This document shows positions 1 through 10,429 of a DNA stretch of 64,000 nt, one piece after another. The notes under the pieces were generated by a model. The model was given only the letters and a program-made list of their open reading frames with translations. It did not search any database and was not told where the DNA came from. Source of the stretch: Rhodocollybia butyracea (taxonomy: Eukaryota > Basidiomycota > Agaricomycetes > Agaricales > Omphalotaceae); contig JADNRY010000005.1 of the NCBI GenBank assembly GCA_015501585.1, positions 682,001-746,000 of the forward strand, written 5' to 3'. Position numbers and translations under genes: made by a program. Within the stretch, counting starts at the first letter, position 1, and each line of letters starts with the position of its first letter.

Positions 1-495
1 TGTCACTGGGACTGAAAAGGGAGATAAATATCCTTCATTTAAGTTCTGTCAAGGTACGGGAACTATCGGAGGTTTTTGACATTGAACTTTGATTAAGTAG
101 TTGGGTGCCTTCACGGGAAGGCAAAAGATTAGCGTCCAAGAAGCTTACCTGCATGTGCGAGAGCAAAGCTCAACTGAGTTCCAAAGGATAGAGATATTGA
201 ACCATTCTTGTGGCAAATAGCCAGGATAAGACCAGTGGATGGAGTTGGGATGGAGTCGGGAGCTCGGGAGCTCGGAAGCTGCGTGTTGCCGTAATAGAGT
301 TTTCAAGGCAGGGGAAAGTCAACAAACCGGGAGCTTACTAGCGTCGAGTCAAAGCAAGGCTGGCATAGGTTGCCACAGCCATTTTTCGTGGGCTAAAGGA
401 TAAAGGACTCGCGCTTGTGACTCATGATTAAGCATCACATGATGGCTATCGTTCCCACGCAGAATGCCTTAAAGCATTGACGTTGACGTTGAACG

Positions 496-1617
496 TTGAC
501 CCACCACCATCTGCCCTTTAGTACATTTTGCGATCTCACGGAACTCTACGAAATCACTGCCCTCAGTTTCATGACGTCCATTCTCCAACGATCAGCGACT
601 CTCCCCTCTTTTACATCCTTCCCTTTGGAATCCAACAATGACTTTGTGGTCCTTGCCACACAGAAACTGAGCGAACATATGACTAGAGCGATGGACTCCG
701 AGCAGGAATCAGTGGTGGAATCGCAATATCCGGTGGCCGGGCCTTCGACCCCACGACGACCACTTCAAGAAGAGAAAACCGAGCCGTATTATCCAGACGA
801 CACGAGAAAAGCTCCTCAGCCCACACCTGAAGAGCTATCGGCTTTCCGCATAAAAATCCGTGATTTCGCCTATGAAGCCAATAAATATCCGCCAATCAAG
901 CCATACAAACGGCCTGTGGTTTTGTCACCCCCCGACCCATTCCAGATACAGCAACAACCAGATCCACAAACTTGGAAAGGACTAGCGGTAGAAAACGGCA
1001 GCTCTTTTATCATTAGACAGAGAGTATTCTACGATTTGGAGGGTTTGGAAGAATCTCAGCAAAGTAATTCATCTCCGTCGCATTCGCAGTCCCAGCCACC
1101 GTTGGATTACGGTGATTCGCAGGAATCAGAGCCATTTATTGAGACGCCAGTGGTCACGCCAAATGGCTCATTGCTGTGGAAAGATCAGAGCCACATTCCT
1201 ATCGACCAACTTGATGTTGCTGCTCGTATGTCTGCGTCAGAAATCACAGAGTCAAAGCCATTCGATTCTGACCCTTTCGCTCCACCGAAACACCATGCGG
1301 CAGAATTAACCCTTCCTCGTCTTTATGCACCCTCCACTCGGCCGATCTTTGAATCTCCTTCTCGTCCCGCAAAGCGGCAGCGCATACTCCCGCCCGACTC
1401 TCCTTCTCCTCCCAAACAACCGGTGATTGACAACGTATCACCCCGTTACAACCTGCGCCAGCGTACCGCTGCAAAACCACCGGCTTCTGCACGAGGTCGT
1501 GCAGCACTAGCAACTGATATTTCATCATCGCAGGTGAAATTTCCAGCAAAGAGGAAGACAGCAGTAAAGGCCGATAAGAATGGGAAGATGGAGAAAGGCA
1601 AAGGCCGTGGGGGATGA
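496..1617 (+). CDS. disordered hypothetical protein
   Basis: This is a single open frame of 373 codons that I do not recognise. The first ~65 residues look unlike the rest, so translation may really start at the in-frame ATG at 571 or at 691 (start of MDSEQES). The body is rich in Pro, Ser, Gln and charged residues, with no membrane segment or signal peptide. A short ordered patch lies near residues 115-190 (FRIKIRDFAYEANKYPP, then FIIRQRVFYDLEG). The C-terminus is strongly basic (SPRYNLRQRTAAKPP and a Lys/Arg/Gly tail), which suggests a nuclear or nucleic-acid-associated protein. That function is inference from composition only. The upstream 495 bases carry no gene I can support. Confidence 0.6.
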   Translation: MTHHHLPFSTFCDLTELYEITALSFMTSILQRSATLPSFTSFPLESNNDFVVLATQKLSEHMTRAMDSEQESVVESQYPVAGPSTPRRPLQEEKTEPYYPDDTRKAPQPTPEELSAFRIKIRDFAYEANKYPPIKPYKRPVVLSPPDPFQIQQQPDPQTWKGLAVENGSSFIIRQRVFYDLEGLEESQQSNSSPSHSQSQPPLDYGDSQESEPFIETPVVTPNGSLLWKDQSHIPIDQLDVAARMSASEITESKPFDSDPFAPPKHHAAELTLPRLYAPSTRPIFESPSRPAKRQRILPPDSPSPPKQPVIDNVSPRYNLRQRTAAKPPASARGRAALATDISSSQVKFPAKRKTAVKADKNGKMEKGKGRGG

Positions 1618-2449
1618 CAATTTCCCTTCGTGGTCGCACTTTTTTATATAGCTTGGGTGCCATCCATGGTCAATCAATGTATGTGCATCTTCTTTTTACC
1701 TTTCACCCCTTTCATCTCAACTGGTCTCTTGTTTCAAGTCGTCACTACAAATATCAAATCTATACCTTTTGCAGCCTCTGGTTGCTTTATCGATCTTTAT
1801 TCCATTGCTCTTTTGACTTGTCACCATAGTTATCATCTGTCTCTCCTTTATATCTCATTCACGAGCCCAGTCACGATGGACCTACTACATATATGTACTA
1901 GCATTCACTTGCAAGTAAATATGCATCATGAATCACTGTATCGTTAATATCTTGTTATCTCAATATAGCTTTCTTTCTTTCTCGGGGCCGGTTTGACCTT
2001 TGGCTTGAAAGAAGAGTTTCTGGAATCGTACCTCTCGGTGGTCGACGAGTCTTTCGAAGCAGACAGGTCTTAACAAAAATACCTTTGATTTGGTGGCGCT
2101 GTGCGACTCTCAGCCAAGTGTAAAATCTGCCCTAGATTCAAACTTCTGCAACGATCGAACATTCGAAGCATTGGCATTGGTCCTCGACTTCCAAGCTGAT
2201 AAATTTTCAGAGTGGTTTTCATACCTCAGGCTATCTCTGTATGTCTATCACTTTTAAGAGCCAATGTGAGAATATAAGCCAATTGAATTGTCGGCAGCGT
2301 GGCAGATGGGATCACCGATCAGGTCGTAGTCGTTGTGAGTTGAGGACGGACAAGAGGTTTGCTGAAGGCCGTGTGTGAGCTGTTTTTGTTTCTCTTCTCC
2401 ACCCAGCATCTCACCAGGCCTATCCAGCCCAAGTTTTGAATCTACGACA
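1618..2449. other. intergenic, no gene seen
   Basis: The stretch is pyrimidine-rich on the + strand, including a TTTCTTTCTTTCTC run near 1970. It separates two co-oriented genes and probably holds the 3' end of the first and the promoter and leader of the F-box gene. I see no convincing coding stretch or RNA gene. Confidence 0.5.
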
Positions 2450-3979
2450 ATGGCGCCAATGCTTTCTCCTACTACTAAGTTCCAACTGGATAGCATTGAT
2501 CCGTTCAGTACTCTTGCCATTTCTGACGTCCTGTTCGACGATCTAACCTCAGAACTCTCACCAATCCACCGGCTTCCAGCTGAAATCGTTGGCGAGATTT
2601 TTCTGGAATACGTACTCTCCTTCTCATGGCCCGACTCGCCCTCCAAGTGTCAGTTTGCCCCACTAACCCTCACTTGGATCTGTTCACGTTGGCGCGATAT
2701 CAGTGTATCTACAGCCAGCCTCTGGGTTTTCCATTACATTCCTCCACATTCAGCATTGATAGGGCGCCCCTCAACAATTTATGATCACCTCGATCACTAC
2801 ACGATACTTGCTTTATCCCATTCTAAATCCTGTCGGCTGCATGTTAGCATAAATAACTCTACAGTATCAGCTGCAGACCTCTTGTTTGCTGTTTCAGACC
2901 GATGGAAGTCTGCTCGTTTCACTATAGGTGGGAGCCTTCCTAGAAGTCTTACTCAGAGAGGTCTTCCAAGAAGGTATACTCTTGAGGTTGAATTTAAATC
3001 TTTTCCGAAGCATCAGACCTATCCATGCTTGGAAAACCTCACAATAGAGAGTGATGATTATGACTATCCAATTCCGTTGTTTTTGAACTCGCCCCACCTT
3101 CGTACCTTGTGTCTGACCAACATGAGGTCGCAATGGCCCGATGAAAATTCTCTGCCCTGGTCACAAATACAGAATTTCGCTGGAAGAGTTTCACTGCCCT
3201 TCGTTTACCGACTTCTCAAGCTCTGTCCCCAACTCAAACGGCTCGACATAGTGCAAGAACGATACCCACCTCTTGTCTTACCCGAGGCTGCAGGATATCC
3301 ATTACCAGCGATTGCTTCCGGGACCTGGTATAGCCATGAATATACACCAATCAGTAGCGGCAGCCCCGATTTTCCCCAGGTCGATGCACCACACCTCCAC
3401 TCACTTTGTGTCTCGACAGCTACTGACCAGCCTTCTCTCACCAATTGGCTCAGATTTACACCTTCACTCATCTCTATTGATCTCAAGGGAGACCCGAACA
3501 CCTCAGAAGCCATCCATAAACAAATTGTCCTGGATTTAATAGCATTCCTTCGGCGATCTGACTGCCAACTGGAGAGTCTTGCACTCTCGAGTGTGGATAT
3601 CAGACCTACTCAGTTCATAGAGCTTTTCACATTGCTGCCAGAGTTGAAGGTGTTGGATTTTGGTGCTCATGATGTACCGCGAACTTATTTGGAGGCGTTG
3701 TGCGATAAGTCTGTCCTACGAAGACTGACAGCACCGCCCATCATTGCCGCGGACAAACATGAAGTTTTACTTCCTCGTCTGATATCCATTCGTTTATATC
3801 TCCCTACGGCTCCAATGTCGTCTGCGTTCGAGAAATTTCTTGGGTTTCTCGAATCCCGTCGGCCGCTGGACATAAGAGAGAAGGACGGCATAGCGTATCT
3901 GGATAAAATCGAATTTAGTGGATGGCTCTGCTGGAATAGTTGGAATAGTACCTCGTTCGATCCATATTTTGCGCTTTGA
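2450..3979 (+). CDS. F-box-like domain protein
   Basis: This is an F-box protein of the large Agaricomycete type, probably a substrate adaptor for SCF ubiquitin ligases. The start MAPMLSPTT at 2450 is chosen because the F-box follows after about 35 residues. An upstream in-frame ATG at 2375 gives a less typical N-terminus. The F-box reads IHRLPAEIVGEIFLEYV, followed by LTWICSRWRDISVSTASLW, the usual continuation in mushroom F-box proteins. The remaining ~400 residues show leucine-rich-repeat-like spacing (for example YPCLENLTIES, SPHLRTLCLTNM and LPELKVLDFGAHDV). The gene appears intronless. Such proteins are greatly expanded in mushrooms and specific targets cannot be predicted. Confidence 0.85.
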   Translation: MAPMLSPTTKFQLDSIDPFSTLAISDVLFDDLTSELSPIHRLPAEIVGEIFLEYVLSFSWPDSPSKCQFAPLTLTWICSRWRDISVSTASLWVFHYIPPHSALIGRPSTIYDHLDHYTILALSHSKSCRLHVSINNSTVSAADLLFAVSDRWKSARFTIGGSLPRSLTQRGLPRRYTLEVEFKSFPKHQTYPCLENLTIESDDYDYPIPLFLNSPHLRTLCLTNMRSQWPDENSLPWSQIQNFAGRVSLPFVYRLLKLCPQLKRLDIVQERYPPLVLPEAAGYPLPAIASGTWYSHEYTPISSGSPDFPQVDAPHLHSLCVSTATDQPSLTNWLRFTPSLISIDLKGDPNTSEAIHKQIVLDLIAFLRRSDCQLESLALSSVDIRPTQFIELFTLLPELKVLDFGAHDVPRTYLEALCDKSVLRRLTAPPIIAADKHEVLLPRLISIRLYLPTAPMSSAFEKFLGFLESRRPLDIREKDGIAYLDKIEFSGWLCWNSWNSTSFDPYFAL

Positions 3980-4169
3980 CCTTACCGTTTCGGCTTATAT
4001 TATTTTTATTTGATTTTTACTGCTCACCTACAAGAACGTTGCTCGCATCACAGCAATTTATCTATCAAAATTAGATACTTATCATCTGTAAATTTTTTTA
4101 ATTATTTATCGACGTTCTCCCCCGGGTCCTCTTCGTGCGAACAAGGTGCCACAGCACATCAACCCATAA

Positions 4170-4424
4170 TTATCTAAACTTTCTTGAGTAACTCACAGTT
4201 AGGTCTAACATCTTTGCTGCGAATTCGTCCTTTCGTTCTCTGTCCACCACAATAACTAATTGCAAGTGCTGCAGCCTGCTTTTTGTTTTCGCATGAAGAC
4301 GTCGCGGAGCGGGCCGAAATTCCGCGACCACGTGCAGTGCGCGTTGGAATTTCCCCGTGACTATCAACTCCAAGCTCCTAGCCCGACTCTTCTCCAACTT
4401 GCTTCGAAGTTCGGAGGCCATCAT
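4170..4424 (-). CDS. possible small divergent gene upstream of haspin
   Basis: On the minus strand an open frame begins MMASELRSKLEKSRARS about 75 bases upstream of the haspin start and runs about 85 codons. It is basic and predicted helical. A GTGAGT donor follows the codons LDLT, so the frame could continue through an intron to a stop near 4098. I recognise no family. It may simply be the shadow of the haspin leader. Confidence 0.25.
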   Translation of the reverse strand: MMASELRSKLEKSRARSLELIVTGKFQRALHVVAEFRPAPRRLHAKTKSRLQHLQLVIVVDRERKDEFAAKMLDLTVSYSRKFR

Positions 4425-4497
4425 TTCTACTCTTTCGCTCTTTTTAGCTGGTGTATTAGCAGGAGCACTTTTGCTCTGTGCTATTTCTGGCTTTATA

Positions 4498-6957
4498 ATG
4501 CTCGGTTCTCGGACAAAACAGATCAACTCGTACGGCAAACGGTCTCAGCGAATTGTCAGTGTATCCCAGTCAGAATCTGGCAACAAAGCGTCTATATTCG
4601 ATGATCTTCCTCCAACTAGATTTGCACCAGTTGCGTCGAGAATGAAGAAAAAGTCTGAAAATCCGGTGTCTTCGCCGAAACAGAGGCTTGTGCACAAGAA
4701 GAAACAGTCCCCGCTTGGTCAACCTCTGAGGCAAAAGCTTATGCGAGCTCAGGTGGACCGTCAAGTCTCCACCTCAAAGCTTGATGCTGAAGCAACTCCG
4801 ACTCGACGGCCACTTGCCATGTATCCTCTCAATACCCCAGGATCTCCCGCTGTCCTTTCAAACGTTAGAAGGAAAAAGGCGCGGGTCTCGACGCCTATAC
4901 GAACTCCGCTTATCACGTCTCATGCAGACGTGGTTGAGGTTGATATAATCGTTCTGGATGACCAAGGAAAAACAATCAGTCGGGAACGAAGGGTATCAAA
5001 GGGCAAGGTTGCAGAGTCAGCCTCGCCTAATTCGGAAAGCGACAGAGAAGCTGCTCCGAAGCACCCTATGCGGCTCAAAAAGGTGAAACCTATCGACTCT
5101 TCAGACGATGAGCCTATGTCTCCACCTATATCGAAAATATCCAAAGTGCCCTTGCGCTCCAAACTCTCGATACAGCCATCGCGAGTACTAAGCCATGTCC
5201 TTATTCCTCCTTCCTCACTCGACCCCGCATTTATCATCCCCACTAAAACTCCACAACCATCTTCACCGCTACCTCGACCTCTAGTCGACTATGATCTTGC
5301 TCATGTTGTAAAGCCGAGAAAGCTTACGCCGATTCGAGGACGAGGGAAAGGATTATTTTGTCCTCCTAGTCCTCCTTCACCACTCACAGACTCTGATTTT
5401 GACCTCTCATTGGATTTCAACGAAATGATGAGCCTCGATGCTGATGGAGAGCTGGAGAACTCATCACAGCCTCCTCCAGTCATACCCAGTTACCTCCGGT
5501 CTCTTTTAGAAGAGTGTCAACAATCCACGACAGGGCTACATGAATTCTCAGCATTCATTGAAACGTTTGCTTTTGACTCTGCTGTTCGCGGATCACTACC
5601 TGCGAAAAACTTGCGATTCAAGAAGGTTGGGGAGGCGAGCTACTCGGAAGTATTTGGGATTGGGGATGTGGTACTCAAAGTCATCCCGTTGCGAGATGAA
5701 AACGGAGTATCTATGAGTAGCAGTCAAAAAGCGCGCCTCAGCAATGGCGCAGATTTACCTGCCCCGACTGATGCCAAAGACGTATTGAAGGAAATCATCG
5801 TGACCCGAGCCATGGGCGAGGTGTGTGAGCCATTCGTCAAGCTCGTCAAATCTTATGTCGTTCGAGGACGTTATCCAGAAGTGTTGCTGGAGTTATGGGA
5901 TCAATATGAGCAGGAGCATGGTTCAGAAAGCGTTAGGCCTGGTAGGCTCTTACTTTGATTCTCGTCGGCTTGCTAATATAGTCTCTGCAGATGCTTTCAG
6001 TGTCTCTCAAGCTTATGCAATTATCGTTTTACCAAACGGTGGCCCTGACCTCGAAGCTTATACCTTCTCAAACGCGAGTAAGCGTTGGAGACAAGCATGT
6101 AGTGTGTTTTGGCAAGTGGCAAAGGCTCTCGCTCGCGCGGAGCAGCTGGTCTCGTTTGAGGTATGTCGTGATACCCTTTCCCTAGAACACTGATACATAG
6201 AGGTTCCGCAGCACCGTGATTTACACTTGGGCCAAATTCTAATCAAAGATCTGCCGTCGACCGTTGTTCCTATGCAGCAGCAAAAGCTAAATACGCCTGC
6301 ACGAAGTCATTTAACTAAAGCTTCAATGGACGATCCAAATCATGGTGTGCAGGTGACATTGATTGATCTGGGACTAGCACGCATGGATGCTGGAGACGGA
6401 GACGGCGGTGAGATAGTTCATTGGACACCGTTTGACGCAGAGGTGTTCATGGGCGAAGGTGAGTATTCTTGGAAGATTGACGAGCACCAGTGTCTGACCC
6501 TTCCTGCAGGTGATTACCAGTTTGATGTCTATCGAATGATGAAAGAGCTGAACAAAGACGATTGGCAACTGTTCAACCCATCGACGAACGTCATGGTAGG
6601 TGGCTCGTAGTTCAAAGTTGGGACATAATTTTGATGTTGGTATTACAGTGGCTCCACTACGTCTTAGTGAAACTACTCCGCTCCAAAGGGTTGCGCGCGC
6701 CCGCTCCTGCTCGGCAAGGTACTCAACCCCCTGCTTCACACTTTACCGAGCGCCAATGCTATGAATGCATGGTTGACCTAGAACAATGGCTCGCCCAATT
6801 CACAGTCCCAATCCTTGCCAAGACGCAAACAACAAAGAAGCGAAAGAAGTTGGTCGTACCCAAGACCATAACTTCCGATTTACCTCCCCTATGCGCCGGG
6901 GAGATCGTCGAGTATGGAATAAAGAAGCGATGGGTTAAGCCATGGTCAAATTTGTGA
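4498..6957 (+). CDS. haspin-like serine/threonine kinase
   Basis: This is the haspin family kinase, which phosphorylates histone H3 on Thr3 to recruit the chromosomal passenger complex in mitosis. The gene has five exons, with introns at 5942-5990, 6161-6211, 6459-6509 and 6596-6648, all GT-AG. The ~350-residue N-terminal part is disordered, Ser/Pro-rich and basic. The kinase domain opens with KKVGEASYSEVFGIGDVVLK and continues with VLPNGGPDLEAY. The catalytic loop is HRDLHLGQILIKD, where haspins have HRDLHxGN. The metal-binding segment reads IDLGLAR rather than DFG, a known haspin-type divergence. The C-lobe has DYQFDVYRMM and WLHYVLVKLL. The start at 4498 is preferred over the in-frame ATG at 4357 because the intervening residues form an implausible hydrophobic segment. 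Confidence 0.93.
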
Positions 6958-7278
6958 TTTCGATTATTATATACATATATATATCTTGCTCTGTGGGTTT
7001 GGATCTCTCAAATTGTATGTTTCGCACCTGGAAAAAACGCCCCAAGCTCATGTCGATTTTCGACAATGGTGATAGATCATCACAATATCAACGATTTTAC
7101 TGTAACGAAGAAAGCTGGGCCAAAACACCTAGCTCAAGAGTTACCACACCACCAATTGTAGCTACCAGTGCGCAAGTTCGTGGCAGCGAAGGCACCACTA
7201 AATACAAAGATCTCCGGGACGAAATTGATCCTCAATATCTAAGAAAGTAACTACAACTAGCATTTTATCATGCCAGAT
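6958..7278. other. convergent 3' intergenic region
   Basis: This lies between the stop codons of haspin (+) and the Mak5-like gene (-). It contains an AT-rich TATATATAT tract near 6970. A short + strand frame starting at 7020 has no recognisable similarity, and I treat the region as shared 3' untranslated sequence. Confidence 0.5.
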
Positions 7279-10238
7279 CTACTCTGAGAGCTCAACAACT
7301 TTGTCCCTAGGAGGCTCTTCCTTTACCTTCTTTTTGTTCTTCTTTTTCTTCACCAGATCATTTCCAGCATCTTTGTTTCCTAATCCAAGCATTTTTTCGT
7401 TATCTGCAACAAGAATTGAGTACGGCGAAGGGAATAAAAGCGCATAACTTACATTCACCTGATACAAGATCGTCGACAATGGGATTGCTGCCAGATGTGA
7501 TGTATTTAGCGGATATACCGCGTGCGATGAGGGGCTGGGAAAGCATCTGTTTGAGCTGAGCTTTCAAGCCCGCGATCTTGGCTTGTTGAGTTTTACGCTG
7601 ATGTTTTGTAGGGTTCTCGGAATCAGATTCACTGGTTGGAGCGGATCAGTGAAAGGTCGAGAAGCAATGAGGAAGAACTAAAATTTACCTAGCGAAATCA
7701 GAATCCAACTCGATTTCCATCGCCTCCGCTGTCTCTCTCATCCAATTCCGCTCATGCTTCGCCTTGGTGGATTTATGTTGCGTCGTCTCAATCTGGCGAG
7801 CTAGTTGTACACGGGCTTTGAGTTTGTCAAGCATGCCAAGGTCAATGACCATCTCTTGGATTTCATCTTCCACTAAAAGCTGTCTTCAATAACCAAAGGT
7901 AATGGCTCACAAATCAACTCACGTCGTCCCAAGTTCCCCAATAATGTCCTAGCAGTTCTTCGTTCATCAGGAGCACACATCAACATACTGAACCCCATGC
8001 GCATTGCACGGGCTGTTCGGCCATTACGGTGCACATATACGTCTGCGGACCGGGGAATTTGGTAGTGGATAACATGGTCGACACTGGGGATATCGAGTCC
8101 GCGCGCAGCGATATCTGTCGCAAGAAGAACAGAGTTAGGGATGGATTTAAACCTGGATGAAGAAACACGAAGCGATCAGTGATCACGACGGTGAGAAGGT
8201 AAACCTGAGCATACCTGTCAAGATTCTTCAACCTTTGTCTTTGTTCCAGCTGGGAATGCAACGGAAACGCTTTGATATTTAAAAGCTCGGTCAATGGTAA
8301 CAGCCGTCTGATTCCGTCTATCGAGCTCAGAAAGACAAGGGTGCGGCCGGGATAGCGTAGAAGGAAGTAATAGAGGTAGACATCCTGGAGTAACAAATGG
8401 GACATCAGTACTAGCAGAGAAAAACAGACTTGAGGAAACGAAAGAGACAGCTCAGGAGTCCGTCACACAGAAAAAGCAAACATACCTTGTCTGCTGAAAG
8501 ACACAGAACCTTTCCTTCTGTCAAAGTCGAGACCAAACCACCATTGGGACTCAAGTCTATAACCTCAGGCTCAGAATCACGGAAGTCGAGTCGTAGTAAT
8601 AGGTCATCTAAGCCGTATGAGTCAGAGCAGCACCAGCAAAACGAGAGTTCTTACCAAGCGTTGATGCAGGTTTATCGTCCTTTTTCGAGTTTTTTGGCTT
8701 TTTGGGTTTGAACCTCTTCTTGACGTTCTTTTGAAGGTCTTTGCTCAAAGTAGCGGAAAAGACGAAAGTTTGCATTTGATCTCGAGCGACTTTTTCCTTG
8801 TTATCTTCATCATCAGCGTCATGGTCGACTGGCATGGACGGAAGATCGTCTTGTATTTGGTCGTTTCTAGAGGATATAAATTATATGAATTAGCAGTCGA
8901 CAAACTGGATTTTACACACTGGTCTTCTCGTAGAGTTAACCGAAGAATATTGTCCAGCTCGGCAAAATGTCCAGCTTCTATCATTCGGTCTGCCTCATCA
9001 AGGACAAGAAACTTGAGTTGCTTCAGTTCTTTCGCAAGCGTTTCGTCCTGAAAATAATCAGAAATCGACGGACGACAGTCAAGAGTTAATACACCGACCT
9101 CTTCTATGATATCCCACAAACGACCTGGAGTCGCAACAAGCACGTCCGCCCCTCGGTCCAAGATTCTTCTTTGCTTCTGAGCAGACATACCTCCAACTAT
9201 TGCTGCAACGCTGACCCTTGGTGGAGGTTTCTTTACTCGGGGATCAGCTTTGGCTTTTCCCTTGCTTTTTAGATTCACTTCTACATCATCCGTTTCACTT
9301 TTGACTGTGTCTGAGTAGGGGTTTAGGCATGTGTTCAAGTGAGTGGTAACCTGTAACGCAAGTTCGCGAGTGGGTGCTAGAATGAGTGCCTGTACTGGAC
9401 GGTGTTTAGACGTTGGCTTTCGAGTGGCTGCCGCCAGGAGTTTGTGAAGGATAGGAAGGCCATACGCCAGTGTTTTACCAGATCCCTGGAGATATAGTTT
9501 AGATACGAATAGGTATAACGGTCTGATAACTTACAGTCTGAGCTACTCCAACAACATCCCGTTGCTTTAATGCAACAGGTATAGCTGCGCTCTGAATTGG
9601 CGTCGGAATGAGGAAATGGTTGTGGTGAAGGCTTTTAGTTAACTGTGGATGAAGACCGAAAGGGTGCCAATCTGGCAGTAGATTTTCTGCTATAGAATGG
9701 TTTAGGACGCTTGTTGGAGCATACGACATACTCACAGTCAAAAACCTGTTCCTCAATAATTGTACCATCTTCAGCTTCGTCTGCCGATAGTTCGTTTGTT
9801 GCGTTATCTAGCGCTAGCACTTGCTCTTGTTCGTCAACGTCGATAACCTGTAATAGCTTTTCAGTTTCCTCAAAAAAGCATCTAAATAAGCATCATACAA
9901 TGAACCTTGCCACTTTCCCTTGTTCGGTTTGTTCGTAAGTAATCTCTACGCCTTCCACTTCTTCCAGTTCAAGTATTCCTTCATCGCCGTCCAGTCCAGA
10001 ATCAATGGGTCGCGATACAGTTTTCCAGGGAAGACCATCGGCGTTGTCATGTCCGACTTTGATTTTCTTGCGAGGTCCAGACAATACTGCAGAAACACGC
10101 TTTCTAGAAAGTTTGTTTTTCATTTTTGGATCCAACGAAGTTTTCTCGTTTGGCGCTCGCTGTGAATGAAGTAGATAAGATAAGATACTTATCGCGTCCA
10201 TCATTTTTGGCACTGACCGCTGGTACGCAATGCCTCAT
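7279..10238 (-). CDS. MAK5: DEAD-box RNA helicase, Mak5/DDX24 type
   Basis: This is an ATP-dependent RNA helicase of the Mak5 family, which acts in 60S ribosomal subunit assembly in the nucleolus. Reading the minus strand, exons give an acidic/basic N-terminal tail, the Q motif region ([20 protein letters not shown]), motif I split by an intron (GVAQT, then [11 protein letters not shown]), motif Ib ([10 protein letters not shown]), motif II ([15 protein letters not shown]), motif III (FVFSATLSK), then [12 protein letters not shown] and [11 protein letters not shown] for motifs V and VI. The Lys-rich C-terminus ([13 protein letters not shown]) is typical. Insertions between motifs Ia and Ib and before motif III match the long Mak5 layout. 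The N-terminus is uncertain: either a 4-codon exon from 10238 with an intron at 10160-10226, or an unspliced start at 10213. Confidence 0.9.
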
Positions 10239-10429
10239 ATCTAGCGTTGTTCGTGATGATTTATGCAACTAGGTATGCAAGAAAGTTTCTCAGTACATGA
10301 AGGGTATGGTATGATCGTGATATATAAATATATATTATACAGTATAAATACGATGCTTGTAGTATAGAATCGTCTATTCATCTTCAGCGGATTAGCAAAA
10401 TATTAGTATCCATTCCAGCAAGAAGTATC

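Noticed and set aside
1..265. Minus-strand coding-like stretch (ILAICHKNGSISLSFGTQLS) before a GTAAGC at the left edge
   Set aside because: No in-frame start upstream and a stop just before it; too little sequence to support a gene.
4357..4497. N-terminal extension of haspin with a transmembrane-like segment
   Set aside because: The hydrophobic stretch does not fit a nuclear kinase, and MLGSRTKQ at 4498 gives a more plausible N-terminus.
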